This document shows positions 1 to 8,681 of a stretch of DNA of 64,000 nucleotides, one piece after another. The position numbers were made by a program, and so were the translations under genes. Under the pieces are notes generated by a model. The model did not search any database. It saw only the letters and a program-made list of their open reading frames with translations, and was not told the origin of the DNA. This DNA comes from Streptomyces sp. TG1A-60 (GTDB lineage: Bacteria; Actinomycetota; Actinomycetes; Streptomycetales; Streptomycetaceae). Location: contig NZ_CP147520.1 in assembly GCF_037201975.1 (NCBI RefSeq), positions 5,580,001 through 5,644,000 of the forward strand. Reading direction: 5' to 3'. Numbering within the stretch: position 1 is the first letter of the stretch; each line of letters starts with the position of its first letter.

Positions 1-1
1 G

Positions 2-1438
2 AAGTGGACCTCCGAGGTCGACGTCTTCGCGACGTACCGCATCGACGAGCAGCTGATGAAGGCACTGGACCGCAAGGTGTGGCTGCCCAGCGGTGGTTCG
101 CTGGTGATCGACAAGACCGAGGCCATGATCGTGGTCGACGTCAACACCGGCAAGTTCACCGGCCAGGGCGGCAACCTGGAGGAGACGGTCACCAGGAACA
201 ACCTGGAGGCGGCCGAGGAGATCGTGCGTCAGCTGCGGCTGCGCGACCTCGGCGGCATCGTCGTCATCGACTTCATCGACATGGTGCTGGAGTCCAACCG
301 GGACCTGGTGCTGCGGCGCCTGCTGGAGTGCCTGGGACGCGACCGTACGAAGCACCAGGTCGCCGAGGTCACCTCGCTGGGCCTGGTCCAGATGACCCGT
401 AAGCGGGTCGGGCAGGGGCTGCTGGAGTCCTTCTCCGAGACCTGTGTCCACTGCAACGGGCGCGGCGTGATCGTGCACATGGACCAGCCGACGACCGCCG
501 GCGGTGGCGGCAAGCGCCGAAAGCGCGGTCGGGGCGGCGCCGAGCACGACCACGAGCACGTGTCCGCTCCCGAGGCCGTGGAGCCGGCGGAGTTGGCCGA
601 GGCCGAGGTGGCCGCCGAGGTCGCCGAGCCCGTGGCGCTCCCCGCCCCCGAGTTCGAGCCGGACGAGGAGCTGTACAGCAGCGTCGCCGAGGCGGAGGCG
701 GCGGTCACGCGTGGTCGTTCGCGCCGTCGGGTGACCCGGCGTGCGTCCGCGCCCTCCGGTGCGCCGAAGGGGCGGGAGACCGCGGTCACCACCGTGTCCG
801 AGGACCGTGCCCCGAAGTCGCGGGAGGCCGCTGAGGCGGAGCCCGTCGCCATGGAGGACCCGGTCGTCGAGACGCCGCCCGCCGCGCACGTCGAGGAGGC
901 CGCGCCCAAGGGCCGTACGCGTCGTCGGGCGACCCGGAAGGTGTCCGCCCCGGCGGGCGCGCCGGCCGTGGACGACGCCGTGGTGACGGTGGCCGAGCCG
1001 GTCGCGGAGCCCGTGGCCGAGCCGGTCGCGGAGCCCGTGGCGGAGCAGGCCGAATCGGCGGTCGCCGAGAGCGCTGCGCCGGCTCGCCCGAGGCGGCGTG
1101 CCGTGCGCAAGGCGACGGCGCCCACCGCGTCGGAGGGGGCCGCCGTCGTGGTCGTTCCGTCGGCTCCCGCGCCGGACGCGGCCGGGGCTCCGGCCCAGGC
1201 CGAGGAGTCCGCCGCGGTCTCGGAGGAGACCGAGGCGCCCGCCAAGAAGGCGGCGCGGAAGACGGCCAAGAAGGCGACGGCGAAGAAGGCCGCCACGAAG
1301 AAGACGGCGGCCAAGAAGACGGTCGCGAAGAAGGCCACGGCCAAGAAGGCCGCGACGAAGAAGTCGGCCGCGAAGAAGAGCACGGTCGCCGCCGAGCAGA
1401 CGTCGGCCACGGTCACGGCCTCGGCCGACGAGAGCTGA
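2..1438 (+). CDS. rne: Rne/Rng family ribonuclease (RNase E/G), 3' part
   Basis: The 5' end lies outside the window and the frame is open from base 2. The protein cleaves single-stranded RNA endonucleolytically in mRNA decay and rRNA/tRNA maturation. The first ~160 residues are the end of the catalytic core: a DNase I-like block with VVDVNTGKF, then IDFIDM, and the Zn-link CVHCNGRG, whose CxxC joins subunits in RNase E. After about residue 165 the sequence becomes low-complexity. An acidic Ala/Glu/Val stretch contains tandem EPVA units and Arg-rich patches (RSRRRVTRR, RTRRRATRK). A ~60 residue Lys/Ala tail of AKKA/TKK repeats resembles histone H1, and is probably an RNA-binding scaffold. A strong terminator follows the stop codon, so it is probably not co-transcribed with rplU. 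Confidence 0.95.
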   Translation, partial: KWTSEVDVFATYRIDEQLMKALDRKVWLPSGGSLVIDKTEAMIVVDVNTGKFTGQGGNLEETVTRNNLEAAEEIVRQLRLRDLGGIVVIDFIDMVLESNRDLVLRRLLECLGRDRTKHQVAEVTSLGLVQMTRKRVGQGLLESFSETCVHCNGRGVIVHMDQPTTAGGGGKRRKRGRGGAEHDHEHVSAPEAVEPAELAEAEVAAEVAEPVALPAPEFEPDEELYSSVAEAEAAVTRGRSRRRVTRRASAPSGAPKGRETAVTTVSEDRAPKSREAAEAEPVAMEDPVVETPPAAHVEEAAPKGRTRRRATRKVSAPAGAPAVDDAVVTVAEPVAEPVAEPVAEPVAEQAESAVAESAAPARPRRRAVRKATAPTASEGAAVVVVPSAPAPDAAGAPAQAEESAAVSEETEAPAKKAARKTAKKATAKKAATKKTAAKKTVAKKATAKKAATKKSAAKKSTVAAEQTSATVTASADES

Positions 1439-1471
1439 GCCCACGGGGCGGGCGCGTGGCCCGCTCCGACT

Positions 1472-1512
1472 GATGCCCCTGCCGGGCGGTTTGACAGCTG
1501 GGCAGGGGCATC
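1472..1512 (+). terminator. Intrinsic terminator after rne
   Basis: The arms 1472-1483 (GATGCCCCTGCC) and 1501-1512 are perfect reverse complements over 12 bp, separated by a 17-nt loop. The hairpin starts 33 nt after the RNase E stop codon. There is no U-tract, as is common for actinobacterial terminators. Confidence 0.7.
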
Positions 1513-1513
1513 G

Positions 1514-1837
1514 GCGTGCTCAGGGGGAGCGACCACCCGGCCCGGCCGGAAGCTGATCGCGCCGTACACCATCCACACCGAGTGCCTCCGGTCGACGGCC
1601 GGTACGACGGGGTGTGCGACAAGGTCGGTTTCACCGGCTCGGGCGACTACACCGGTCCCGCGCCGCGCGAGAACGACGAGGCGATCGTCAAAGGTCGACG
1701 ACGACGCCGTGCACGACACGTACGGGACCCACTTCGACAAGGTGATCGCCGTCGCCCACCCGGGCAAGGCGGACACCACGGACCCGTGCACGGGCGTGAG
1801 GCCGCGCCCCGCGGACGGCGAGAGACCGACGGTGTGA
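1514..1837 (+). pseudogene. Possible decayed gene fragment of unknown family
   Basis: This lies in the 600-bp gap between rne and rplU. No intact gene with a start and ribosome site is visible. Protein-like sequence can be read in pieces. Frame 2 gives KLIAPYTIHTEC around 1550-1590. Frame 1 gives DGVCDKVGFTGSGDYTG and PRENDEAIVK around 1600-1690. Frame 2 resumes with DDDAVHDTYGTHFDK and AHPGKADTTDPC and stops at 1835-1837. The frame switches near 1600 and at the AAAGG around 1690 would be compensating one-base changes. An upstream SACSGG could be the remnant of a lipobox. The family is not recognised, and the whole may be chance reading in GC-rich DNA. Confidence 0.35.
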
Positions 1838-1866
1838 CGGGGAGAAGGCCGAGGGAGGGACTCGGT

Positions 1867-1896
1867 TTGACCCCTTCGGGCATGGCCCCGTAACCT
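1867..1896 (+). promoter_or_regulatory. Candidate housekeeping promoter for rplU-rpmA
   Basis: TTGACC (1867-1872) and TAACCT (1891-1896) are separated by 18 bp, close to the Streptomyces sigma-HrdB consensus. This would give a 5' leader of roughly 140 nt before rplU. That leader could hold ribosomal-protein feedback structure, but I did not identify a specific fold. Confidence 0.5.
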
Positions 1897-2043
1897 TGAC
1901 CGTCGGCGTGTCCGTAGGTGGAGACGCGTCACATCCCCGTAAACCTCATCCTTCCGGGCGCCGGGCGCCGCGGGAGAGGCCGTTCGCGTGTCGGACGGCT
2001 GGACTGCGGGGGTGCCGTTCCCGAGCGAGAGAGTGAGACCCGC

Positions 2044-2364
2044 GTGTACGCCATCGTGCGCAGCGGTGGTCGCCAGCACAAGGTTGCTGTCGGCGACATC
2101 GTTGAGGTTGACAAGATTTCCACTGCCAAGGTTGGCGACACGGTCGAGCTCTCGACCCTGCTCGTTGTCGACGGCGACGCTGTGACCAGCGACCCGTGGG
2201 TGCTGGCCGGCATCAAGGTCCAGGCCGAGGTCGTGGACCACCACAAGGGCCAGAAGATCGACATTCTGCGCTACAAGAACAAGACCGGCTACCGCCGTCG
2301 TCAGGGCCACCGCCAGCAGTACACGGCGATCAAGGTCACTGAGATCCCCGCGGCTGCGAAGTAA
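2044..2364 (+). CDS. rplU: 50S ribosomal protein L21
   Basis: This 106-residue protein binds 23S rRNA in the large subunit. It begins [14 protein letters not shown] and contains the usual [25 protein letters not shown] basic C-terminal segment; its length is typical. The GTG at 2044 is chosen because it gives the canonical N-terminus; the frame is open upstream to 1918 without homology. The distance to rpmA is 14 bp, and the L21-L27-Obg order is conserved across bacteria. Confidence 0.97.
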   Translation: MYAIVRSGGRQHKVAVGDIVEVDKISTAKVGDTVELSTLLVVDGDAVTSDPWVLAGIKVQAEVVDHHKGQKIDILRYKNKTGYRRRQGHRQQYTAIKVTEIPAAAK

Positions 2365-2378
2365 GGGACTGAGGAGAG

Positions 2379-2633
2379 ATGGCACACAAGAAGGGCGCAT
2401 CGTCCACTCGGAACGGTCGCGACTCCAACGCTCAGCGGCTCGGCGTGAAGCGCTTCGGCGGTCAGGTCGTCAACGCCGGTGAGATCCTGATCCGCCAGCG
2501 CGGCACGCACTTCCACCCGGGCTCGGGTGTCGGCCGCGGCAAGGACGACACGCTGTTCGCGCTGAACGCCGGCGCGGTCGAGTTCGGCACCAGCCGTGGT
2601 CGCAAGGTCGTGAACATCGTTCCGGTCGCCTGA
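2379..2633 (+). CDS. rpmA: 50S ribosomal protein L27
   Basis: This 84-residue protein begins [17 protein letters not shown] and contains [15 protein letters not shown]. The N-terminal tail of L27 reaches the peptidyl-transferase centre. The actinobacterial form starts directly with MAHKKG and lacks the cleavable extension found in Firmicutes. GAGGAGAG precedes the ATG by a few bases. It is transcribed with rplU. Confidence 0.97.
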   Translation: MAHKKGASSTRNGRDSNAQRLGVKRFGGQVVNAGEILIRQRGTHFHPGSGVGRGKDDTLFALNAGAVEFGTSRGRKVVNIVPVA

Positions 2634-2669
2634 GTCCTCGGACCAAGGCTTCCGTAGAGCGATTCGTCG

Positions 2670-2723
2670 AGGCGGACCTCACTTCTCGTACGGGATTCCG
2701 TACGGGGAGCGGGTCCGCCTTTG
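2670..2723 (+). terminator. Hairpin between rpmA and obg (terminator or attenuator)
   Basis: The outer arms AGGCGGACC (2670-2678) and GGTCCGCCT (2712-2720) are perfectly complementary and followed by TT. An inner 7-bp helix, CGTACGG/CCGTACG, sits inside. It lies 37 nt after rpmA and 62 nt before obg, so it may end or reduce readthrough from the ribosomal protein genes into obg. Confidence 0.6.
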
Positions 2724-2784
2724 ACGTGTTACAGCTAAGACATTCTCGAACACCACGCTTATCGCGTAACTGGAGGCACCCACC

Positions 2785-4221
2785 ATGACCACCTTCGTGG
2801 ACCGCGTCGAACTGCATGTCGCCGCGGGTAACGGAGGCCACGGCTGTGCCTCCGTCCACCGGGAGAAGTTCAAGCCGCTCGGCGGCCCCGACGGCGGCAA
2901 CGGCGGCCGGGGCGGCGACGTCATCCTGACCGTCGACCAGTCGGTGACGACCCTCCTCGACTACCACCACTCCCCGCACCGCAAGGCCACCAACGGCAAG
3001 CCCGGCGAGGGCGGCAACCGGTCGGGGAAGGACGGGCAGGACCTGGTCCTTCCCGTGCCGGACGGCACGGTGGTGCTGGACAAGCAGGGCAACGTCCTCG
3101 CCGACCTCGTCGGTCACGGCACCTCCTTCGTCGCCGCGCAGGGCGGCCGGGGCGGCCTCGGGAACGCGGCCCTCGCCTCCGCCCGCCGCAAGGCGCCCGG
3201 TTTCGCGCTGCTCGGTGTGCCGGGGGACGCGGGCGACATCGTCCTGGAGCTCAAGACCGTCGCCGATGTGGCGCTGGTCGGCTACCCGAGCGCGGGCAAG
3301 TCCTCGCTGATCTCGGTGCTGAGCGCGGCCAAGCCGAAGATCGCGGACTACCCGTTCACGACCCTCGTGCCGAACCTGGGAGTGGTCACGGCGGGCGCGA
3401 CGGTCTACACGATCGCGGACGTGCCGGGTCTCATCCCGGGCGCCAGCCAGGGCAGGGGCCTGGGCCTGGAGTTCCTGCGCCACGTCGAGCGCTGCAGCGT
3501 CCTCGTCCACGTCCTGGACACGGCGACGCTGGAGTCGGACCGCGACCCCCTCTCCGACCTCGACATCATCGAGGAGGAGCTCAAGCAGTACGGCGGTCTC
3601 GACGACCGGCCCCGGATCGTCGTCCTGAACAAGATCGACGTGCCCGACGGCAAAGACCTCGCCGAGATGGTCCGGCCGGACCTGGAGGCCCGCGGCTACC
3701 GGGTCTTCGAGGTGTCCGCGGTCGCCCACACCGGGCTGAAGGAGCTGTCCTTCGCCCTCGCCGACCTCGTCGGCAAGGCGCGTGCCGCCAAGCCGAAGGA
3801 GGAGGCGACCCGGATCGTCATCCGGCCCCAGGCCGTCGACGACGCCGGCTTCACCGTCGTACGCGAGGAGGACGGCCTCTTCCGGGTGCGGGGCGAGAAG
3901 CCGGAGCGCTGGATCCGCCAGACGGATTTCAACAACGACGAGGCCGTGGGGTACCTCGCCGACCGCCTCAACCGCCTCGGTGTCGAGGAGGAGCTGATGA
4001 AGGCGGGCGCCCGCTCCGGCGACGGCGTCGCCATCGGGCCCGAGGACAACGCGGTCGTCTTCGACTGGGAGCCGACCGTGATGGCCGGCGCCGAGATGCT
4101 CGGCCGCCGTGGCGAGGACCACCGCTTCGAGGAGCCCCGACCGGCCGTCCAGCGCCGCCGCGACCGCCAGGCGGAGCGCGACGAGGTCCAGAAGGAGTAC
4201 GACGACTTCGAGCCGTTCTAG
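2785..4221 (+). CDS. obgE: GTPase ObgE/CgtA
   Basis: This 478-residue GTPase acts in late 50S assembly and stress or development signalling; in Streptomyces Obg is linked to the onset of aerial growth. The glycine-rich Obg fold covers residues ~1-160 ([23 protein letters not shown]). The G domain follows with GYPSAGKSS (G1), DYPFTT (switch), DVPGLI (G3) and NKID (G4). A C-terminal OCT domain spans ~350-425, followed by a charged tail. The ATG at 2785 follows GGAGG in AACTGGAGGCACCC. All GTPase motifs are intact. Confidence 0.97.
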   Translation: MTTFVDRVELHVAAGNGGHGCASVHREKFKPLGGPDGGNGGRGGDVILTVDQSVTTLLDYHHSPHRKATNGKPGEGGNRSGKDGQDLVLPVPDGTVVLDKQGNVLADLVGHGTSFVAAQGGRGGLGNAALASARRKAPGFALLGVPGDAGDIVLELKTVADVALVGYPSAGKSSLISVLSAAKPKIADYPFTTLVPNLGVVTAGATVYTIADVPGLIPGASQGRGLGLEFLRHVERCSVLVHVLDTATLESDRDPLSDLDIIEEELKQYGGLDDRPRIVVLNKIDVPDGKDLAEMVRPDLEARGYRVFEVSAVAHTGLKELSFALADLVGKARAAKPKEEATRIVIRPQAVDDAGFTVVREEDGLFRVRGEKPERWIRQTDFNNDEAVGYLADRLNRLGVEEELMKAGARSGDGVAIGPEDNAVVFDWEPTVMAGAEMLGRRGEDHRFEEPRPAVQRRRDRQAERDEVQKEYDDFEPF

Positions 4222-4281
4222 GCGTCGCGTTCCTGGGCGCCGGGGGCTCCCACGGCTGCCCGTAGCTGGGTCGAGGCCCGT

Positions 4282-4312
4282 AAGGGGCGCGGGGAACCGT
4301 GCGATCAGCCAC
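4282..4312 (+). repeat. Dispersed intergenic repeat, copy 1
   Basis: AGGGGCGCGGGGAACCGTGC followed by GATCAGCC matches a short GC-rich element found at seven or eight intergenic places in this window, in both orientations. It sits between obg and the convergent transferase gene. Confidence 0.7.
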
Positions 4313-4380
4313 ATACCACCCGCAGTCGCCGTACCAGCGCACCCCCGAGCTCTTGAGCGGCACACACGACCTACACACGA

Positions 4381-4418
4381 CGAAGGGCCCCGGAGGTTTC
4401 GATCCTCGGGGCCCTTCG
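4381..4418. terminator. Bidirectional terminator between obg and the 4427-6502 gene
   Basis: CGAAGGGCCCCGGAGG (4381-4396) pairs with CCTCGGGGCCCTTCG (4404-4418), giving about 15 bp with one bulged G. It lies between two convergent genes, 8 bp from the stop of the minus-strand gene, and can serve both. Confidence 0.8.
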
Positions 4419-4426
4419 CCCTGTCC

Positions 4427-6502
4427 CTAGCGGAGCGCCCCCGCGTCCTCCGAGTCGCTCGGCTCTCTCTCAGGCACCTCGTCCCTCGCCTCCCGGGGCG
4501 CGGGGATCTCGTGGGCGAGGCGGGACTCCATCCGCACCCGGCGGTCGTCGGCCCTGGCGCAGAGCGCCTTCACCGCGGCGTCGAAGCGGACGAGGGAGGG
4601 CGGGTCGGAAGGACCGAGGAGCTGTTCCTTGAGCTCGGCGCGGGCCTTGGTGTAGCGGTCCTTCTCGGGGTTGCGGACCGCGTCGAGGAGAGCCGGGACA
4701 CCGCCCGCCTTCGGCGTGAGGACGACACCCGCGGAGACCGTCGGGAAGGCCGCCCGGAACGCCGCCTCCGGCAGACCGGACGTGTTGGCGACCGAGTACG
4801 GCTTCTCGCTGGACAGCCAGTCGGAGACCACCGAGGAGACATCGCTGATCAGCAGGTCCGACGCGTTGAAGCAGGCGAAGATCGCGGGCCGCGCCTCGGT
4901 GACGATCAGGTGCTCCCACTCGGGGAACGACGCCCAGTACGCCTTCTCCCAGGCCAGCGTCGCCTCGGCGATGGCCGCCTCACGGTCCCCGCTCGGTGTG
5001 CCCTGCAGCAGCATCCGCTCCATCTCGTCCGCGCTCGTCCGGAACGACGTGGAGGTCAGCTTGTCCAGCTCGGCGGTACGGCGAGCCAGCTCGGCGGCGG
5101 CCTCGGGTCCGGGGCGCGCCCCGGACCGTTTGGTGTTCGCCTCGCGGATCATCGCCATGACGCGCTCGTTCGCGGCACCCGCGCGCGGGTCGACCGAGCC
5201 GGTCATCGGGTGCGGCTTGTACAGCAGCCGGACCTTGTCGTCGGCGAGGAGCTTGCGGACGATGTTCTCGCCGGCCAGGACCACGGAGGTGTTGCCGGGG
5301 TTGCCGTCCCAGCCCTCCCAGGTGGGGGCGTAGAGGACGGTCGTGTACGTGCCGGTCGGCGGGCCGGCGTACGGGCGGATCGGCGCCAGCTGCGGGCGGC
5401 CGACCTCGACGATGTCCTTGTCCTCGACGCCGACCTCGGCGAGCGCGTACCGCTCGCGTGCGGCGGGACCGGCGACCCACACCTCGTCGTACGCCTTCGC
5501 GTACGGGTTGCAGGAGGACAGCTTGTCGCTCTCGCCGTGGTTGATGAAGGCGTGCTTGATGGTGGGGATGCGCAGCACCTGGGAGGTCTTCGCGGCGTTG
5601 GCCGGGTGCAGCATCATCTTCAGCGTCGAGTTCTCCAGCGAGAACATCGTCGACACCTTCGGGAAGCAGATGACCGGGACGTCCGTCGCGTCGATCTTCT
5701 GCACCATGAAACGCTCACGCAGCACGATCAGCGGCTTCTCCAGCTGGGAGAGCGTGGAGAGCCACATGTTCGCCTGGTACGCCGAGGTCGTACCGCCGGA
5801 GAAGTACATCGCGGTGGTCGGCTGGTACGTCGCCAGCCACTTGTCCAGCCACTCCGTGACCTGCCGCTCGGTCTTCGCCCGTTTCTTCGGCAGCAGCCAG
5901 GTCGCCAGGTACGCGGTGCCCAGGACGAGGAGGGTGAGGCCGGCGCCGAGGCCCATGCCGCCCCAGGTGGCGTTCTGCGTGGCCGCGGTGAGGACCAGGC
6001 CGGCCGTGACCGGCAGGGAGAACGTCAGCAGCCGGTGGGCCTGGCGGCGGGCCAGGATGCGCGGCGGGGCGGCGCTCAGCCGCAACTCGGAGGCGTCGAT
6101 GTTGCGGGTGACGATGGGCAGTGTCCGGGTGCGGCGGACCAGCACCGAGACGGCCTGGCAGGTGAAGTGCACCGCGTAGAAGACACAGAGGCCGACCAGG
6201 AGGGGGGCCTGCTCGCTCAGCGGGTCGATGCCTTCGATGCGCAGCAGCCCCACCAGGACCAGCATGTCGCGCAGCAACTGGCGCACCAGCGCGTCGAAGC
6301 GGACCTTGGCCAGCAGAGCGAGGAGTCCGGGGTCCCGGTACTGCAGGAACGTGTCCAGGACGAGGCCCGCGGCGCTGGCGGCGACGAACACGGGAATGTT
6401 CGGCAGCAGCGCGGAGACGATCTGGGCCGTGAAGAGCGCGAACATCGCGAGCAGCGCTGACAGCTGCGCGATGCGGCGGGATGCGAGGCCTGCGGAGGGC
6501 AC
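4427..6502 (-). CDS. Membrane-anchored CDP-glycerol glycerophosphotransferase-like protein
   Basis: The product is 691 residues. The N-terminal ~250 residues carry several hydrophobic segments: ALLAMFALFTAQIVSALL, a second near residue 90-115, and LVLTAATQ...LTLLVLGTAYLATWLLP. The C-terminal ~430 residues resemble the CDP-glycerol:poly(glycerophosphate) transferase family (PF04464). Visible motifs include YAPTWEGW, LLYKPHPM and SDVSSVVSDWLSSEKPY. The family builds teichoic-acid-like polyols or related phosphodiester glycopolymers at the membrane; the substrate here is unknown. It starts with GTG at 6502, with AGGAG about 10 nt upstream. It is a single gene, not in a polymer-export cluster. 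Confidence 0.8.
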   Translation of the reverse strand: MPSAGLASRRIAQLSALLAMFALFTAQIVSALLPNIPVFVAASAAGLVLDTFLQYRDPGLLALLAKVRFDALVRQLLRDMLVLVGLLRIEGIDPLSEQAPLLVGLCVFYAVHFTCQAVSVLVRRTRTLPIVTRNIDASELRLSAAPPRILARRQAHRLLTFSLPVTAGLVLTAATQNATWGGMGLGAGLTLLVLGTAYLATWLLPKKRAKTERQVTEWLDKWLATYQPTTAMYFSGGTTSAYQANMWLSTLSQLEKPLIVLRERFMVQKIDATDVPVICFPKVSTMFSLENSTLKMMLHPANAAKTSQVLRIPTIKHAFINHGESDKLSSCNPYAKAYDEVWVAGPAARERYALAEVGVEDKDIVEVGRPQLAPIRPYAGPPTGTYTTVLYAPTWEGWDGNPGNTSVVLAGENIVRKLLADDKVRLLYKPHPMTGSVDPRAGAANERVMAMIREANTKRSGARPGPEAAAELARRTAELDKLTSTSFRTSADEMERMLLQGTPSGDREAAIAEATLAWEKAYWASFPEWEHLIVTEARPAIFACFNASDLLISDVSSVVSDWLSSEKPYSVANTSGLPEAAFRAAFPTVSAGVVLTPKAGGVPALLDAVRNPEKDRYTKARAELKEQLLGPSDPPSLVRFDAAVKALCARADDRRVRMESRLAHEIPAPREARDEVPEREPSDSEDAGALR

Positions 6503-6804
6503 GGGCGGGGCTCCTGCGGAAGGTGCGACGGACGGAGGGGGAACATGAGTCTGGGAGCGGCCTGAGGGAGGCCGATCCCTGACCGTATGACCTAGGGTGC
6601 CCGGGGAGCAATCTCCCGAGGGAGTAATGGACAGTACTCGGACATAACGCCCGGAAGTGTGAGAGGTGCTCGGCCTCTCCTCGTCAAGTGCTCAGGAGCG
6701 GACCGGCACCGTCCGCCCCTCGAAATGAAGACGCGGCAGCCCGGCCCGCTCACGTAGATTGCGGACTGCACACACCGGGCTGGTTCGGAACATTGGGGAT
6801 ACGG

Positions 6805-7968
6805 GTGTCAGCGGCTAGACAGGGCGTGGTGGACGCGCACCGGATCGTGGTCAAGGTGGGCTCCTCGTCGCTGACGACGGCGTCCGGCGGCCTCGACGCG
6901 GACCGGGTGGACGCTCTGGTGGACGTCCTCGCCAAGGCCCGAAGGGCCTCGGTCGAGGGTCGTGGTGGGAGACGGGCGGGCGGGGGAGAGCGGGAGATCG
7001 TGCTGGTCTCGTCCGGCGCCATCGCCGCCGGACTCGCGCCGCTGGGCCTGCGCCGCCGCCCCAAGGACCTCGCCCGCCAGCAGGCAGCCGCCAGTGTCGG
7101 CCAGGGCCTGCTGGTGGCCCGCTACACGGCCTCCTGCGCCCGCTACGGCGTCCGGGTCGGGCAGGTGCTCCTCACCTCCGACGACATGAGCCGCCGCTCC
7201 CATCACCGCAACGCCTCCCGCACCCTCGACGAACTCCTCGCGATGGGCGCGCTGCCCGTCGTCAACGAGAACGACACCGTTGCCACGGACGAGATCCGCT
7301 TCGGCGACAACGACCGGCTCGCCGCCCTCGTCGCCCACCTCGTACGGGCCGACCTGCTGGTCCTGCTGTCGGACGTGGACGGCCTGTACGACGGCGACCC
7401 CAGCAGGCCGGGCACGTCGCGGATGGCGGAGGTACGGGGCCCCGAGGACCTCGCGCACGTGGAGATCGGCAGCGCCGGCAAGGCGGGTGTCGGCACCGGC
7501 GGCATGGTCACCAAGGTCGAGGCGGCCGGGATCGCCACCGGAGCGGGCATCCCCGTGGTCCTGACCAGCGCCGTCCACGCGGCCGACGCCCTGGCCGGCC
7601 GCGACACCGGCACGTACTTCCACCCCACCGGCAGGCGCTCCGCCCACCGGCTGCTGTGGCTCCAGCACGCCTCCGCCCCGCAGGGCGCGCTCACCCTCGA
7701 CGACGGGGCCGTACGCGCGGTCGTCGAGCGCCGCACGTCGCTGCTGCCGGCCGGCATCGCGGCCGTCGAGGGTGACTTCGCCGCGGGCGACCCCGTGGAG
7801 CTGCGCGACGGGGCGGGCCGGGCCGTCGCCCGCGGCCTCGTCAACTTCGACGCCAAGGAGATCCCCCAGCTGATCGGCCGATCGACCCGGGAACTGGCGC
7901 GCGAGCTGGGTCCCGCGTACGAACGAGAGGTCGTACACAGGGACGATCTCGTCCTCCTGCACCCCTGA
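6805..7968 (+). CDS. proB: Glutamate 5-kinase
   Basis: ProB phosphorylates L-glutamate at the gamma-carboxylate, the first step of proline synthesis. The kinase domain shows VVKVGSSSLT, VSSGAIAAGL, NENDTVATDEIRFGDND and LLSDVDGLY; a C-terminal PUA domain begins near residue 290. The GTG at 6805, preceded by GGGGAT, gives 387 aa; a second GTG at 6829 is possible. A Gly/Arg-rich insert (RASVEGRGGRRAGGGE) lengthens the loop before the VSSGA strand. proA follows after one small gene, so the first two steps of the pathway are clustered. Confidence 0.95.
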   Translation: MSAARQGVVDAHRIVVKVGSSSLTTASGGLDADRVDALVDVLAKARRASVEGRGGRRAGGGEREIVLVSSGAIAAGLAPLGLRRRPKDLARQQAAASVGQGLLVARYTASCARYGVRVGQVLLTSDDMSRRSHHRNASRTLDELLAMGALPVVNENDTVATDEIRFGDNDRLAALVAHLVRADLLVLLSDVDGLYDGDPSRPGTSRMAEVRGPEDLAHVEIGSAGKAGVGTGGMVTKVEAAGIATGAGIPVVLTSAVHAADALAGRDTGTYFHPTGRRSAHRLLWLQHASAPQGALTLDDGAVRAVVERRTSLLPAGIAAVEGDFAAGDPVELRDGAGRAVARGLVNFDAKEIPQLIGRSTRELARELGPAYEREVVHRDDLVLLHP

Positions 7969-8119
7969 CCAGCGACCCCTTGGAAGGGCGAAAGCACGGG
8001 CCCCGGCGGTGCGCGTTCCGTAAAACCGCCACGCGAAGCCCTTGAGCCTGCTCAACTTTGTCTCAGGGAGATCCCCCACGACCTATTGCGAAGCACGAAT
8101 CGTTGCGAAGGAGGCCGTC

Positions 8120-8596
8120 GTGAGACGAGTGCGCCCCGGGACCCCGGCGTCCCGTGGTGGTGGTACCTCCCGTGCGGCCGGCGAGGAACGGGCGCTCACC
8201 AGCGTCACCGCTTCGGACACGTACGAGGGCGACAGCGCCGAGAAGCCGCAGGACCTGCCCCGGCTGTGGCACATCACGCTGAGCGTCTCCGGACCCGAGA
8301 CCCCGCTGAGCGAGGTGCGGCGCGGCCTCGAACAGCTCGCCCACGACCACCCCTTCCTGCTCACCAGCCGCTACGCCGACGACCACGCCGAGATCCGCTA
8401 CTGGGAGGAGGCCCGCGACCTCCACGACGCCGCCGCCGTCGCCCTGCGCCTGTGGGGCGAGCACCGGCGAACGGCCGGGCTGCCGCCCTGGGAGATCGTC
8501 GGTCTGGAGGTCATCGACCGCCAGACGTACCACCAGCGGATCGCCGAGGGATACGGGCCTCCGCCGGCGACACCGGTCGGGGTGCACCCGTTCTGA
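8120..8596 (+). CDS. Conserved hypothetical protein between proB and proA
   Basis: The product is 158 residues and soluble, with no signal peptide or membrane segment. The start is the GTG at 8120 because GAAGGAGG precedes it by ~6 nt; the frame is open further upstream. The body has [25 protein letters not shown], then [25 protein letters not shown] and [14 protein letters not shown], a compact alpha/beta pattern. I do not recognise a named domain. It sits between proB and proA, but nothing ties it to proline synthesis beyond position. Confidence 0.8.
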   Translation: MRRVRPGTPASRGGGTSRAAGEERALTSVTASDTYEGDSAEKPQDLPRLWHITLSVSGPETPLSEVRRGLEQLAHDHPFLLTSRYADDHAEIRYWEEARDLHDAAAVALRLWGEHRRTAGLPPWEIVGLEVIDRQTYHQRIAEGYGPPPATPVGVHPF

Positions 8597-8681
8597 CCGT
8601 CCCGGCCGGGGCCCCGGGGGGCGTGTCTCGCGCTGTGGAACAGCCGACGGACGCCCCCGCAGGGCGCACTACCCTTCCCTT

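Noticed and set aside
2470-4365. 631-codon minus-strand frame opposite obg
   Set aside because: Antisense of a complete, well-supported obg gene.
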